DNA from: DATJUF01 sp035502655
Lineage (GTDB): Bacteria; Desulfobacterota; Binatia; Binatales; Binataceae
Assembly: GCA_035502655.1 (NCBI GenBank)
Contig: DATJUF010000271.1
Location: forward strand, 1 to 10,899
Direction of reading: 5' to 3'
Length of the DNA stretch: 10,899 bases
Under the pieces are notes generated by a model. That model was not told the origin of the DNA. It made no database searches and saw only the letters and a program-made list of their open reading frames with translations. Positions 1 through 5,888 of the stretch are shown here, piece after piece; position 1 is the first letter of the stretch, and every line of letters begins with the position of its first letter. The position numbers were made by a program, and so were the translations under genes.

Positions 1-902
1 AACGGCTGATAAGTATTACTTCCGATATCCAGCACTTCGACCGTCCGTCCCCCCGCCCGCCGATAGAAGCCGCCCGCGCTTTTGTCGCCGAGCCACCCCT
101 TCGCGATGCCTTCATCCATATATGCCGGCAGCTTAAACCGCTCGCGCGATAGATCGTTCGGGCAATTCGCATAGACGTTATCAACGATCGCTTTATGCAC
201 GTCCCAGCCGACCAGATCCACCGTCTGCAACGGCGCCATCGCGCGCCCCGTATGCGGTCCGATCACGTAATCGATAAGCGCCACGCCATGCTCTTTCGCG
301 AGCTGCGCCGCTTCGTTCATCAACCGGAAGCCGGCCCGGTTCCCGACAAAGGCCGGCCGGTCACGCGTCACGATTACCTTGCGCCCGAGCGGCCCCGCCA
401 GCGTCGCCCGCATCCCTTCGAGCACCGCGCTATCGGTCTCCGGGCCGGGGACCAATTCCGTTCCAACAATTATGTGCGGTGGATTATATAGATGAATCCC
501 CATGAAATAACGCCGGAACGAATCGCTGCGCCCCTCGGCCATCCCGGCGATAGATAGGCCCGACGAATTGGTCGCAACGATCGAATCGGGCTGCCGCGCC
601 GCATCCACCTTGGCAAAAAACTCCCGCTTGAGTTCCAGGTCTTCAGCCAGCGCCTCAAAGATAATTCCCGCCTCCGCGACGCTGCTCGCCAGATCGCCTT
701 CATAGGTCCCGAGCGTGATCCGCTCCGCCACCGCCTCAGCCCGCGCCGCATTCTGCGCCGCCGCCAATCCTTGCTTCGCCTTATCGAGATCGCGCGCCAG
801 CATCGTCACGCGATATTCTGCCGCTGCGAACACTGCCGCGGCCGCGCCGCCCATCACACCGTTAGCGCCAAGAATCACAATCTTATCGTTATTGCTTTCC
901 AT
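1..902 (-). CDS. 3-hydroxyacyl-CoA dehydrogenase family protein (C-terminus cut by window edge)
   Basis: NAD-dependent oxidation of a 3-hydroxyacyl-CoA to the 3-ketoacyl-CoA, a beta-oxidation-type step in the cytoplasm. The minus-strand frame is open from ATG at 902 to the window edge, giving 300 residues without a stop. The N-terminal Rossmann fold has the dinucleotide motif GANGVMG at residues 12-18, one residue longer than the usual GAGTMG. The conserved Ser-rich segment TNSSGLSI is at 111-118. The catalytic pair is H137 (in GIHLYNPP) and E149. The helical dimerisation domain starts near PAFVGNRAGF (183-192), with the typical GWLGDKSAGGFY ending at about 280. A GAGGA ribosome binding site lies 6 bases before the ATG. 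It lies 27 bp downstream of a GNAT remnant on the same strand, so both may once have shared a transcript. Family assignment is firm; substrate chain length is unknown. Confidence 0.93.
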   Translation of the reverse strand, partial: MESNNDKIVILGANGVMGGAAAAVFAAAEYRVTMLARDLDKAKQGLAAAQNAARAEAVAERITLGTYEGDLASSVAEAGIIFEALAEDLELKREFFAKVDAARQPDSIVATNSSGLSIAGMAEGRSDSFRRYFMGIHLYNPPHIIVGTELVPGPETDSAVLEGMRATLAGPLGRKVIVTRDRPAFVGNRAGFRLMNEAAQLAKEHGVALIDYVIGPHTGRAMAPLQTVDLVGWDVHKAIVDNVYANCPNDLSRERFKLPAYMDEGIAKGWLGDKSAGGFYRRAGGRTVEVLDIGSNTYQP

Positions 903-929
903 AGGCGTCCTCGCGACGACGGCGCTACT

Positions 930-1082
930 CTACTGCCCTTCGCTCAATTCCCGCAACCGCGCATATATCACGGTATCTATAATCCACCCGTCCTTGATTA
1001 CCGATCGCCGCAGCCGCCCCTCCAGTTGATACCCCGCCTTCTCCAGCACCCGCATCGACGCCGGTTTCCTGCATCCCTTGCC
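930..1082 (-). pseudogene. GNAT acetyltransferase, C-terminal remnant
   Basis: An open minus-strand frame of 50 codons ends at TAG 930-932 and encodes PASMRVLEKAGYQLEGRLRR followed by SVIKDGWIIDTVIYARLREL. This is the hallmark C-terminus of RimJ/RimL-type GNAT N-acetyltransferases: the N-x-ASxxVLEKxGF helix, then EGxLR, then K-DG---D--YA-LR. Upstream the frame meets a stop at 1083-1085, and the acetyl-CoA-binding N-terminal two thirds of the domain are absent. At the break, GGAAACCGGCG would read as the expected G-N-P-A if one C were restored, so a one-base deletion is also visible. The plus-strand gene starting at 1120 occupies the space where the rest should be. The remnant ends 27 bp before the acyl-CoA dehydrogenase gene. 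It is non-functional as it stands; a sequencing error alone would not restore the missing domain. Confidence 0.72.
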
Positions 1083-1119
1083 CTACCCGCTATGCTAAGT
1101 ATCTATTCGCACCACGCCG

Positions 1120-1521
1120 ATGCATAAGAAAATCTATCTCTGCGGTCCCATCATGGACGACCATCCCGAAGCCGCCAAAGACTGGCGTACCCGTGCCAAG
1201 GAGCGCCTCGCCGGCCGCTTTATTCTGCTCGACCCGCTCCGCCGCAACTTCCGCGACCGCGAAATCGATTCGGCCAACGAGATTGTCGAATTCGATCTCC
1301 AGGACGTCCGCGACGCCGACCTGCTCCTGGTCAATTACTCCAAGCCCTCGCTCGGCACCGCGATGGAGGTCTTTTACGCCAGCCACGACCTTGGCAAGTT
1401 CGTCATCGCCTTCAGCCCCTTCAGCTACGCCGACTGCTCGCCCTGGATGGTGCGTTTTTGCACGAAAATCCTCCCCGATCTCGCCAAGGCACTCGGCTAT
1501 ATCGAGGCCCACTTCATCTGA
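1120..1521 (+). CDS. Nucleoside 2-deoxyribosyltransferase-like protein
   Basis: A small cytoplasmic protein of 133 residues with the layout of the nucleoside 2-deoxyribosyltransferase / DNPH1-like N-glycosidase superfamily. These enzymes cleave or exchange the N-glycosidic bond of (deoxy)nucleosides or nucleotides. The N-terminal YLCGPI (6-11) corresponds to the substrate-pocket strand, DLQDVRDADLLLVNY (59-73) is the central D-x-x-x-x-D-AD strand, and GTAMEVFYA (79-87) carries the expected nucleophile E83. SPWM and a C-terminal helix close the domain. Its length matches the small single-domain members. No strong ribosome binding site precedes ATG 1120, but no other start keeps the YLCGP strand. 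The C-rich codons match neighbouring plus-strand genes. Its true substrate (nucleotide salvage, modified-nucleotide clean-up or an NAD-like molecule) cannot be told from sequence. Confidence 0.8.
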   Translation: MHKKIYLCGPIMDDHPEAAKDWRTRAKERLAGRFILLDPLRRNFRDREIDSANEIVEFDLQDVRDADLLLVNYSKPSLGTAMEVFYASHDLGKFVIAFSPFSYADCSPWMVRFCTKILPDLAKALGYIEAHFI

Positions 1522-1611
1522 ATCAACCCCTGCAACGCTATCAACAGCGTGCTGCCAGCCAAAATGTATACCCGCGCGCTCGTAACCGTTTCTAATCACT
1601 CGTTATTATGC

Positions 1612-1642
1612 TTGACTGATTGCTTCTGACGGGGCTTACTAC
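1612..1642 (+). promoter_or_regulatory. Possible promoter for the MepK-like gene
   Basis: TTGACT at 1612-1617 is a 5/6 match to a -35 box. It is followed after 18 bases by TTACTA, or after 19 by TACTAC, as a weak -10. It sits 47-77 bp before the start at 1689, in the right place for the Tat-exported hydrolase gene. The -10 match is poor, so this is tentative. Confidence 0.28.
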
Positions 1643-1688
1643 GCTACAGGCACGGGCGTGAAATCAGTCTGGGAGGTGGGCATTAAGG

Positions 1689-2360
1689 ATGGGGAACGCC
1701 GGCAGGAAAACAGCCTCTGGCCGTCTTGATCAAATCGTCAGCCGCCGCCGCATTATCACCACCGGCGCCCTCGGTGCCGCCTCGATGATGCTCGCAGGCA
1801 CGGCGTTCGCCGCCGACTGGATTCGTCTCCCATCATCGCCATTGCTCAGCGCCGATCACCCGGATGCCTCGCGCTTGCGCCAGGCTCGTTATTTCCCGCC
1901 TTTTGTCCATTCCGCACCACGCGCACTAGCGATGGATAACCTTCACACCGGCGAACGCATCCGTACGGTCTATTTCGAAGACGGCCAGTACATCCCGGGT
2001 GCCTTGCAGGAAATCAACTATTTCTTCCGCGACTTCCGCGCCAACGAGGTCAAAGCCATCGACCCGCGCCTGCTCGACCTCCTTCACGCCATCCATCAGA
2101 ATCTCGATAGTTCGAAGCCCTTCAACTTGATTTCCGGCTATCGTACTGCCGCCACCAATGCGATGCTGGCCGCCCGCACCGAAGGCGTCGCCCGCCATAG
2201 CATGCACATCCTTGGACGCGCCGCTGATATCAACGTCCCCGATCGCCAGCTTTCGATTCTCCAGCGCGTCGCCCTCGCCCTCCAGTTCGGCGGCGTCGGT
2301 TACTATCCGCAGTCCGATTTCGTCCACGTCGATACCGGCCGCGTCCGCCATTGGGGATAG
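1689..2360 (+). CDS. Tat-exported DUF882/MepK-like (M15-fold) peptidoglycan hydrolase
   Basis: A zinc metallopeptidase of the YcbK/MepK (DUF882, peptidase M15-like) family. E. coli MepK cleaves meso-DAP-meso-DAP (3-3) cross-links in the periplasm; this protein probably trims peptidoglycan likewise. The N-terminus carries a twin-arginine signal: SRRRIITTGA (18-27, with R19-R20), a hydrophobic stretch ASMMLAGTAFA and probable cleavage after AFA-A near residue 41. The catalytic fold is seen in GYRTAATNAML (150-160) and SMHILGRAAD (171-180), giving zinc ligands H173 and D180, with H213 in FVHVDTGRVRHW as the third ligand. At 223 residues it is normal for the family. GGAGG at about 1671 lies 14 bases before ATG 1689 and a closer AAGG adjoins it. 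It stands alone, with a promoter candidate just upstream. Confidence 0.9.
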   Translation: MGNAGRKTASGRLDQIVSRRRIITTGALGAASMMLAGTAFAADWIRLPSSPLLSADHPDASRLRQARYFPPFVHSAPRALAMDNLHTGERIRTVYFEDGQYIPGALQEINYFFRDFRANEVKAIDPRLLDLLHAIHQNLDSSKPFNLISGYRTAATNAMLAARTEGVARHSMHILGRAADINVPDRQLSILQRVALALQFGGVGYYPQSDFVHVDTGRVRHWG

Positions 2361-2536
2361 AGTTTCGTTCGCGAACCTGCCATAGGCCAGCGAACCGGCC
2401 GCCTCAAATAATAGCCAGTGATGGCTACCTCGTGACCCATGCAGGCCAGCCCAATTAATGCTACATATGACCGATCGGCGTCACCTTGTTGCGGTGGCCA
2501 AACAGGAAGGTGACGCAGCCACATAGGGGCATGGAT
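2361..2536. other. Intergenic region with a GTTCGCGAAC palindrome
   Basis: This 176-bp gap follows the MepK-like gene. A 10-bp perfect palindrome, GTTCGCGAAC, sits just after the stop codon at about 2366-2375 and could be a protein-binding site. An AGGAAGG at 2503-2509 is too far from the chosen start of the next gene to act as its ribosome binding site. No clear promoter was seen. Confidence 0.3.
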
Positions 2537-3100
2537 ATGTCCGAATGGTTCAAAACCATCACGCCTGAGATAAAGCAATTCATCGCCGATCAGAAGGTCT
2601 TCTTTGTCGCGACCGCGCCACGCGAGGGACGCATCAACCTCTCACCCAAGGGCATGGATACCTTTCGCGTCGCCAGCCCTCAACGTGTCCTCTATCTCGA
2701 CCTCACTGGCAGCGGCAACGAAACCGCGGCCCATCTTCTCGACGACGGCCGCATCACCATCATGTTCTGCTCCTTTGATAAAACCGCACGCATCATGCGG
2801 CTCTACGGCCATGGCCGCGCCATCCATCCGCGCGACCCCGAATGGCCCGAATACTTCGCGATGTTTCCGCCTGAGCCTGGCGTCCGCCAAATCATGGTGA
2901 TTGATATCGAAGCCGCGATGAACTCATGCGGCTATGCCGTCCCGCGCTTTGATCGCCTCGAAGAACGCGACACCCTGCGCAAGTATTGGCAGAGCCGAGG
3001 CCACGAGGCCGCCGTTAAATACCAGCAAAAGCACAACCTCGAGAGCGTCGACGGCCTCCCGACCGGTATTTTTGAGGACGACATCCTCGGCGCCAAGTGA
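2537..3100 (+). CDS. Pyridoxamine 5'-phosphate oxidase family (FMN-binding split barrel) protein
   Basis: A predicted flavin-binding cytoplasmic protein of 187 residues. It has the split-barrel pattern: FFVATAPREGRINLSPKG (22-39, with the family hallmark SPKG), the strand VLYLDLTGSGNETAAHL, RITIMFCSF, the MRLYGHGRAI strand (87-96), and SCGYAVPRF (130-138). This subfamily is usually annotated only as 'pyridoxamine 5'-phosphate oxidase family'. True vitamin B6 synthesis is unlikely; members are more often oxidoreductases using FMN, F420 or heme. I place the start at ATG 2537, because AGGGG at 2524-2528 is 8 bases upstream and the family starts at MSEWF. ATG 2531 is an alternative, and a TTG at 2486 would add unconserved residues. 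It lies 323 bp before the monooxygenase, so cotranscription is not obvious. Confidence 0.86.
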   Translation: MSEWFKTITPEIKQFIADQKVFFVATAPREGRINLSPKGMDTFRVASPQRVLYLDLTGSGNETAAHLLDDGRITIMFCSFDKTARIMRLYGHGRAIHPRDPEWPEYFAMFPPEPGVRQIMVIDIEAAMNSCGYAVPRFDRLEERDTLRKYWQSRGHEAAVKYQQKHNLESVDGLPTGIFEDDILGAK

Positions 3101-3194
3101 CCTGCGCGGAATTGTCCTGACGCCCATTCAGCCGCGGGTCTGCACTTCACCAACGGCCCTTTTGCGAAAAGCCTTTGCGCCATCCCCTCGATCG

Positions 3195-3222
3195 TTGGCA
3201 AAAGCTTAAGTAAGTGTACTAT
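3195..3222 (+). promoter_or_regulatory. Promoter candidate for the flavin monooxygenase
   Basis: TTGGCA at 3195-3200 (5/6 match to the -35 consensus), a 16-base spacer, and TACTAT at 3217-3222 (4/6 match to the -10). The surrounding stretch 3195-3225 is the most AT-rich part of the gap. It would give a leader of about 195 bases before the start at 3424. Confidence 0.42.
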
Positions 3223-3235
3223 TTTGCTGAACGTC

Positions 3236-3253
3236 GCCCTCGCTTGCGAGGGC
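3236..3253 (+). other. GC-rich hairpin in the monooxygenase leader
   Basis: GCCCTCGC-TT-GCGAGGGC forms a perfect 8-bp inverted repeat with a two-base centre, starting 14 bases after the -10 candidate, so it would sit at the very 5' end of the leader RNA. No T tract follows, so it is not a standard terminator. It may stabilise the messenger or be an operator. Confidence 0.4.
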
Positions 3254-3410
3254 GAGCGGGCGCGAGTCTGCGGCTGTCCGCCCAAGACTCCCAGGGCTGA
3301 GAGCCTCCAGCCTGAGATTCTGGGCCGGAAACCGCCGCAAAGCTGGACCGCTGACCAGGCGAAATGTGCAAAAAACACGATGCTTCAGCACCCAGGGCAT
3401 CCTGAACGCG

Positions 3411-3416
3411 AAGGAG
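3411..3416 (+). promoter_or_regulatory. Strong ribosome binding site of the monooxygenase
   Basis: AAGGAG ends 7 bases before ATG 3424. This perfect Shine-Dalgarno match fixes the start of the 609-residue protein, including its long N-terminal extension. Confidence 0.75.
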
Positions 3417-3423
3417 TGTCTCT

Positions 3424-5253
3424 ATGAGTGAACCGGCTATGGAAACACAAGCCAATGGAATTCCAACCCCTGAACAGTTGGGCTTCGACCCCGCCGAGCT
3501 GCGCCGCAAATACGCTGAAGAGCGCGAGAAACGCCTCCGCCCCGACGGCAACAACCAGTATCAGGAGATTAAGGGCAAGCTCGAACATTACAATCACGAC
3601 CCCTACGTCAATCCGGGCTTCACTCGGCCCGCTCTGCACGAACAACTCGACGCGGTGATCGTCGGAGGCGGCTTCGGCGGCCTGCTCGCGGCGGCGCGCC
3701 TGCAGAAGGTTGGGATCACCAATATCCGTATTATCGAGAAGGCCGGCGATTTCGGCGGCACCTGGTACTGGAACCGTTATCCCGGCGCCCAATGCGATAT
3801 CGAATCCTACGTCTATCTCCCCTTGCTCGAAGAGACTGGCTACATCCCGAAGGAGAAATACTCTTTCGCCCCTGAAATCTTCGCGCACGCCCAGCGCATC
3901 GGCCGCCACTTTAATCTCTACGACAAGGCCTGCTTTCAGACTCAGGTCAAAGAGGCCCGCTGGGACGACGACGATCGCCTCTGGACCGTCACCACCGATC
4001 GCGGCGACGTCTTCAAGGCGCGCCACATAATTATGTCGAGCGGCCCGCTCAACCGTCCTAAGCTCCCCGCCATCCCCGGCATTGAGAACTTCAAGGGCCA
4101 CACCTTCCACACCAGCCGCTGGGATTACGACTATACCGGCGGCGACACTACCGGCGGCTTGCACAAGCTTGCCGACAAGCGCGTCGGCATTATCGGCACC
4201 GGCGCGACCGCGATTCAAAGCGTCCCGCACCTCGGCCAGTGGGCCAAACAGCTCTACGTCTTTCAGCGCACGCCCTCTTCCGTTGACGAGCGCGGCAACA
4301 AGCCAACCGACCCCGAGTGGGTAAAGACGCTGAAACCCGGATGGCAGGCTTATCGCAACAACAACTTCTGTGGCATCCTCTCCGGCATCCCCGTCGAAGA
4401 GGATCTGGTATCCGACAAATGGACCAGCCTCTTCAAGAAACTGTCACAGTTGCTGGCCGGCAAAGAGCACTCAGCCCTTTCCAGTGACGAGATGGCCCTG
4501 ATGTCGGAAATTGCCGACTATCAGAAGATGAACGAGATTCGCGGCCGCGTGGAATCGATCGTAAGCGACCCCGGTACCGCCGAGAAGCTCAAGCCCTGGT
4601 ATGGCCAGTGGTGCAAGCGTCCCACCTTCAACGACGACTACCTGCCCACCTTCAACCGCCCCAGCGTCAAACTCGTTGACACCGGCGGTAAGGGCGTCGA
4701 TCGTGTGACCGAGGATGGCGTCGTCGTTGACGGCGTCGAATACAAAGTTGATTGCCTCATCTTCGCAACCGGCTTCGAAGTCGGGACAGCTTATACCCGC
4801 CGCGCCGAATTTGAAGTTTATGGCCGCGACGGCTTGGCCCTGACTGACTATTGGTCCGATGGCATGAAGACCCATCATGGCTTCCTGACCCATGGCTTCC
4901 CGAATTTGTTCCACATGGGCCTCACGCAGACCGGCCTGGCTCCCAATTTCACTTACATGCTCGAAGGGCAGGCGACTCATATCGCCCACATCGTCAACGA
5001 ATTGCGTGCACGCGAGGGCAGGTCAGTCGAACCGACTCCCGAAGCGGAGGCCGAATGGGTCAAGATCGTTCACTCGCCGAGCTTCATGACTGACTATCTG
5101 AATACCTGCACGCCCGGCTACTACAATGGCGAGGGCCTGAACTCGCAGCAGGGCTTCCTCGATAGCCAGTATCCTGAGGGCGCTGTGCGCTTCTACGAAA
5201 TGCTCGCCAAATGGCGCGAACAAGGCGAATTCGAAGGCCTCATCATCAGCTAG
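3424..5253 (+). CDS. Class B flavin monooxygenase, Baeyer-Villiger type, with N-terminal extension
   Basis: An FAD- and NADPH-dependent monooxygenase that probably inserts oxygen next to a carbonyl (ketone to ester or lactone). FAD Rossmann motif GGGFGG is at 81-86. The segment GGTWYWNRYPGAQCD at 111-125 is typical of Baeyer-Villiger enzymes. The fingerprint F-x-G-x-x-x-H-x-x-x-W-D is matched at F223-D234 (FKGHTFHTSRWD). The NADPH motif GTGATA is at 258-263, followed by FQRTPSS, and DCLIFATGF (443-451) is the C-terminal ATG motif. The roughly 75-residue stretch before the FAD domain is longer than in minimal cyclohexanone-type enzymes and resembles the extended N-termini of some group I enzymes; the strong ribosome binding site supports it. 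Third codon positions are very C-rich (40 C to 10 G in 4021-4200). It is convergent with the aldo/keto reductase. Substrate unknown. Confidence 0.93.
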   Translation: MSEPAMETQANGIPTPEQLGFDPAELRRKYAEEREKRLRPDGNNQYQEIKGKLEHYNHDPYVNPGFTRPALHEQLDAVIVGGGFGGLLAAARLQKVGITNIRIIEKAGDFGGTWYWNRYPGAQCDIESYVYLPLLEETGYIPKEKYSFAPEIFAHAQRIGRHFNLYDKACFQTQVKEARWDDDDRLWTVTTDRGDVFKARHIIMSSGPLNRPKLPAIPGIENFKGHTFHTSRWDYDYTGGDTTGGLHKLADKRVGIIGTGATAIQSVPHLGQWAKQLYVFQRTPSSVDERGNKPTDPEWVKTLKPGWQAYRNNNFCGILSGIPVEEDLVSDKWTSLFKKLSQLLAGKEHSALSSDEMALMSEIADYQKMNEIRGRVESIVSDPGTAEKLKPWYGQWCKRPTFNDDYLPTFNRPSVKLVDTGGKGVDRVTEDGVVVDGVEYKVDCLIFATGFEVGTAYTRRAEFEVYGRDGLALTDYWSDGMKTHHGFLTHGFPNLFHMGLTQTGLAPNFTYMLEGQATHIAHIVNELRAREGRSVEPTPEAEAEWVKIVHSPSFMTDYLNTCTPGYYNGEGLNSQQGFLDSQYPEGAVRFYEMLAKWREQGEFEGLIIS

Positions 5254-5389
5254 CCGCTCCAAGGTAAATGAGTGCATGCAAAGCTGAGTAAATAAACCCC
5301 CTTTCCCGGATCAGTGGAGGTGCGGCTCTTAATCCATCCTCTCTGATTACGGGAAGGCCAGGCGGGGATTATCCCTCTCGCCTAACTGC

Positions 5390-5432
5390 AACGGCTGCCT
5401 GACGCGTTCCCTCAGGCGGCCGTTCAATTTTC
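5390..5432 (+). terminator. Terminator candidate for the monooxygenase
   Basis: AACGGCTGCCTGA (5390-5402) pairs with TCAGGCGGCCGTT (5412-5424): a 13-bp stem with a single T-G wobble and a 9-base loop. It is followed by CAATTTTC. It lies 137 bp after the monooxygenase stop codon and is the first strong stem on that strand. The T tract is short (4), so termination may be incomplete. Confidence 0.5.
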
Positions 5433-5669
5433 AACTGTAAGTAGTTTCCTTTGCCCGTCGCTGCTTAATCAGCGGCGCACAGGCGTCATCATTGGCGTGA
5501 TCTACCCCTAACGATGGACGAGGCGGGCGTCTTGCCGCCGGCGATTAAGCCTCAGCTAACTCAGTATTCACCGAAGTAAAATTGACCGATGAGGCTGCAT
5601 CGATAACCGTACATTCACGCGTCAAGGATGAAATCCTGCATTTTCTTTCGCTGAATTCTAAAAACTGTG

Positions 5670-5709
5670 GATTGCAACGGATGTTTCACGTGAAACATCC
5701 GTTGCAATC
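5670..5709. promoter_or_regulatory. parS: parS centromere site 1 in a 40-bp perfect palindrome
   Basis: The core 5682-5697 is TGTTTCACGTGAAACA, an exact match to the universal chromosomal parS consensus bound by ParB (Spo0J). In the ParABS system, ParB-CTP clamps load here, spread, and recruit SMC to separate newly copied origins. The palindrome continues without mismatch to 20 bp on each side of the centre (between 5689 and 5690), with left arm GATTGCAACGGA. That is far beyond the 16-bp ParB footprint. On the minus strand it is followed after 5 bases by TTTTT (5664-5660). Confidence 0.93.
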
Positions 5710-5804
5710 ACTAGCTTCTCAGCAGGATTCGCCAGCGGCGCGTCATAATTGCGGCCGTGCCGGCAATCTAATTCTTACCCCGATCCGCAAGGTATGCACA
5801 AAAC

Positions 5805-5838
5805 TGCAAGGGATGTTTCACGTGAAACATCCCTTGCA
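5805..5838. promoter_or_regulatory. parS: parS centromere site 2 in a 34-bp perfect palindrome
   Basis: The core 5814-5829 is identical to parS1, and 22 bp in all are identical (5811-5832 versus 5679-5700). Perfect symmetry extends 17 bp each side of the centre (between 5821 and 5822), with left arm TGCAAGGGA. Centres of the two sites are 132 bp apart. The palindrome begins 50 bp beyond the stop codon of the aldo/keto reductase. On the minus strand it is followed after one G by TTTT (5803-5800), the layout of an intrinsic terminator for that gene. Confidence 0.93.
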
Positions 5839-5888
5839 CCGCCCGCCATCAGATGGCAATCGCGTGCCGAATAAGCTCCTGAAACTCG

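Larger units (their letters stand above)
3101..3423. other. 323-bp leader region of the monooxygenase gene
   Basis: There is no gene here. The region holds a promoter candidate (3195-3222), a perfect 8-bp hairpin (3236-3253), and a roughly 190-base stretch that would become a long 5' untranslated leader ending in a strong ribosome binding site. Further short complementary segments occur between 3270 and 3350, but I recognise no known riboswitch class. Confidence 0.5.
5254..5888. other. 635-bp gene-free convergent region carrying two parS sites
   Basis: The largest non-coding gap in the window, between the ends of two convergent genes. From left to right: a terminator-like hairpin (5390-5424), a shorter hairpin (5457-5476: GTCGCTG, 6-base loop, CAGCGGC), a weak GGCGG/CCGCC hairpin (5522-5539), parS1, parS2, then 50 bp to the aldo/keto reductase stop. 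A weak DnaA-box-like GTATGCACA lies at 5792-5800 (8/9 match to TTATNCACA), and TGTGGATTG at 5666-5674 matches the reverse consensus in 7 of 9 positions. No credible gene was found: an open frame across this stretch reads MFHVKHP twice only because it translates the two parS copies. Confidence 0.7.

Noticed and set aside
1090..1599. 169-codon minus-strand open frame
   Set aside because: It is antisense to the deoxyribosyltransferase-like gene, whose family motifs are clear on the plus strand; the open antisense frame follows from C-rich codon use.
2486..2536. TTG start giving a longer flavoprotein
   Set aside because: The extra residues are not conserved and the properly spaced AGGGG favours ATG 2537 (or 2531).
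3290..3350. TPP-riboswitch-like pieces (CTGAGA followed by CCTGA) in the monooxygenase leader
   Set aside because: The rest of the thi-box pattern and its pairing partners are missing, and the downstream gene has no link to thiamine.
3385..4230. 281-codon minus-strand open frame
   Set aside because: Antisense to the FAD- and NADPH-binding parts of the monooxygenase; no family resemblance and explained by codon bias.
5254..5580. tRNA or other known RNA gene between the monooxygenase and parS
   Set aside because: GTTCAATTTTC looks slightly like a T-arm, but no cloverleaf can be formed around it; the stems seen are simple hairpins.
5679..5832. Two identical 22-bp palindromic repeats as a minimal CRISPR array
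   Set aside because: Only two copies, 132 bp centre to centre, spacing too long, no cas genes, and the repeat is exactly the parS consensus.
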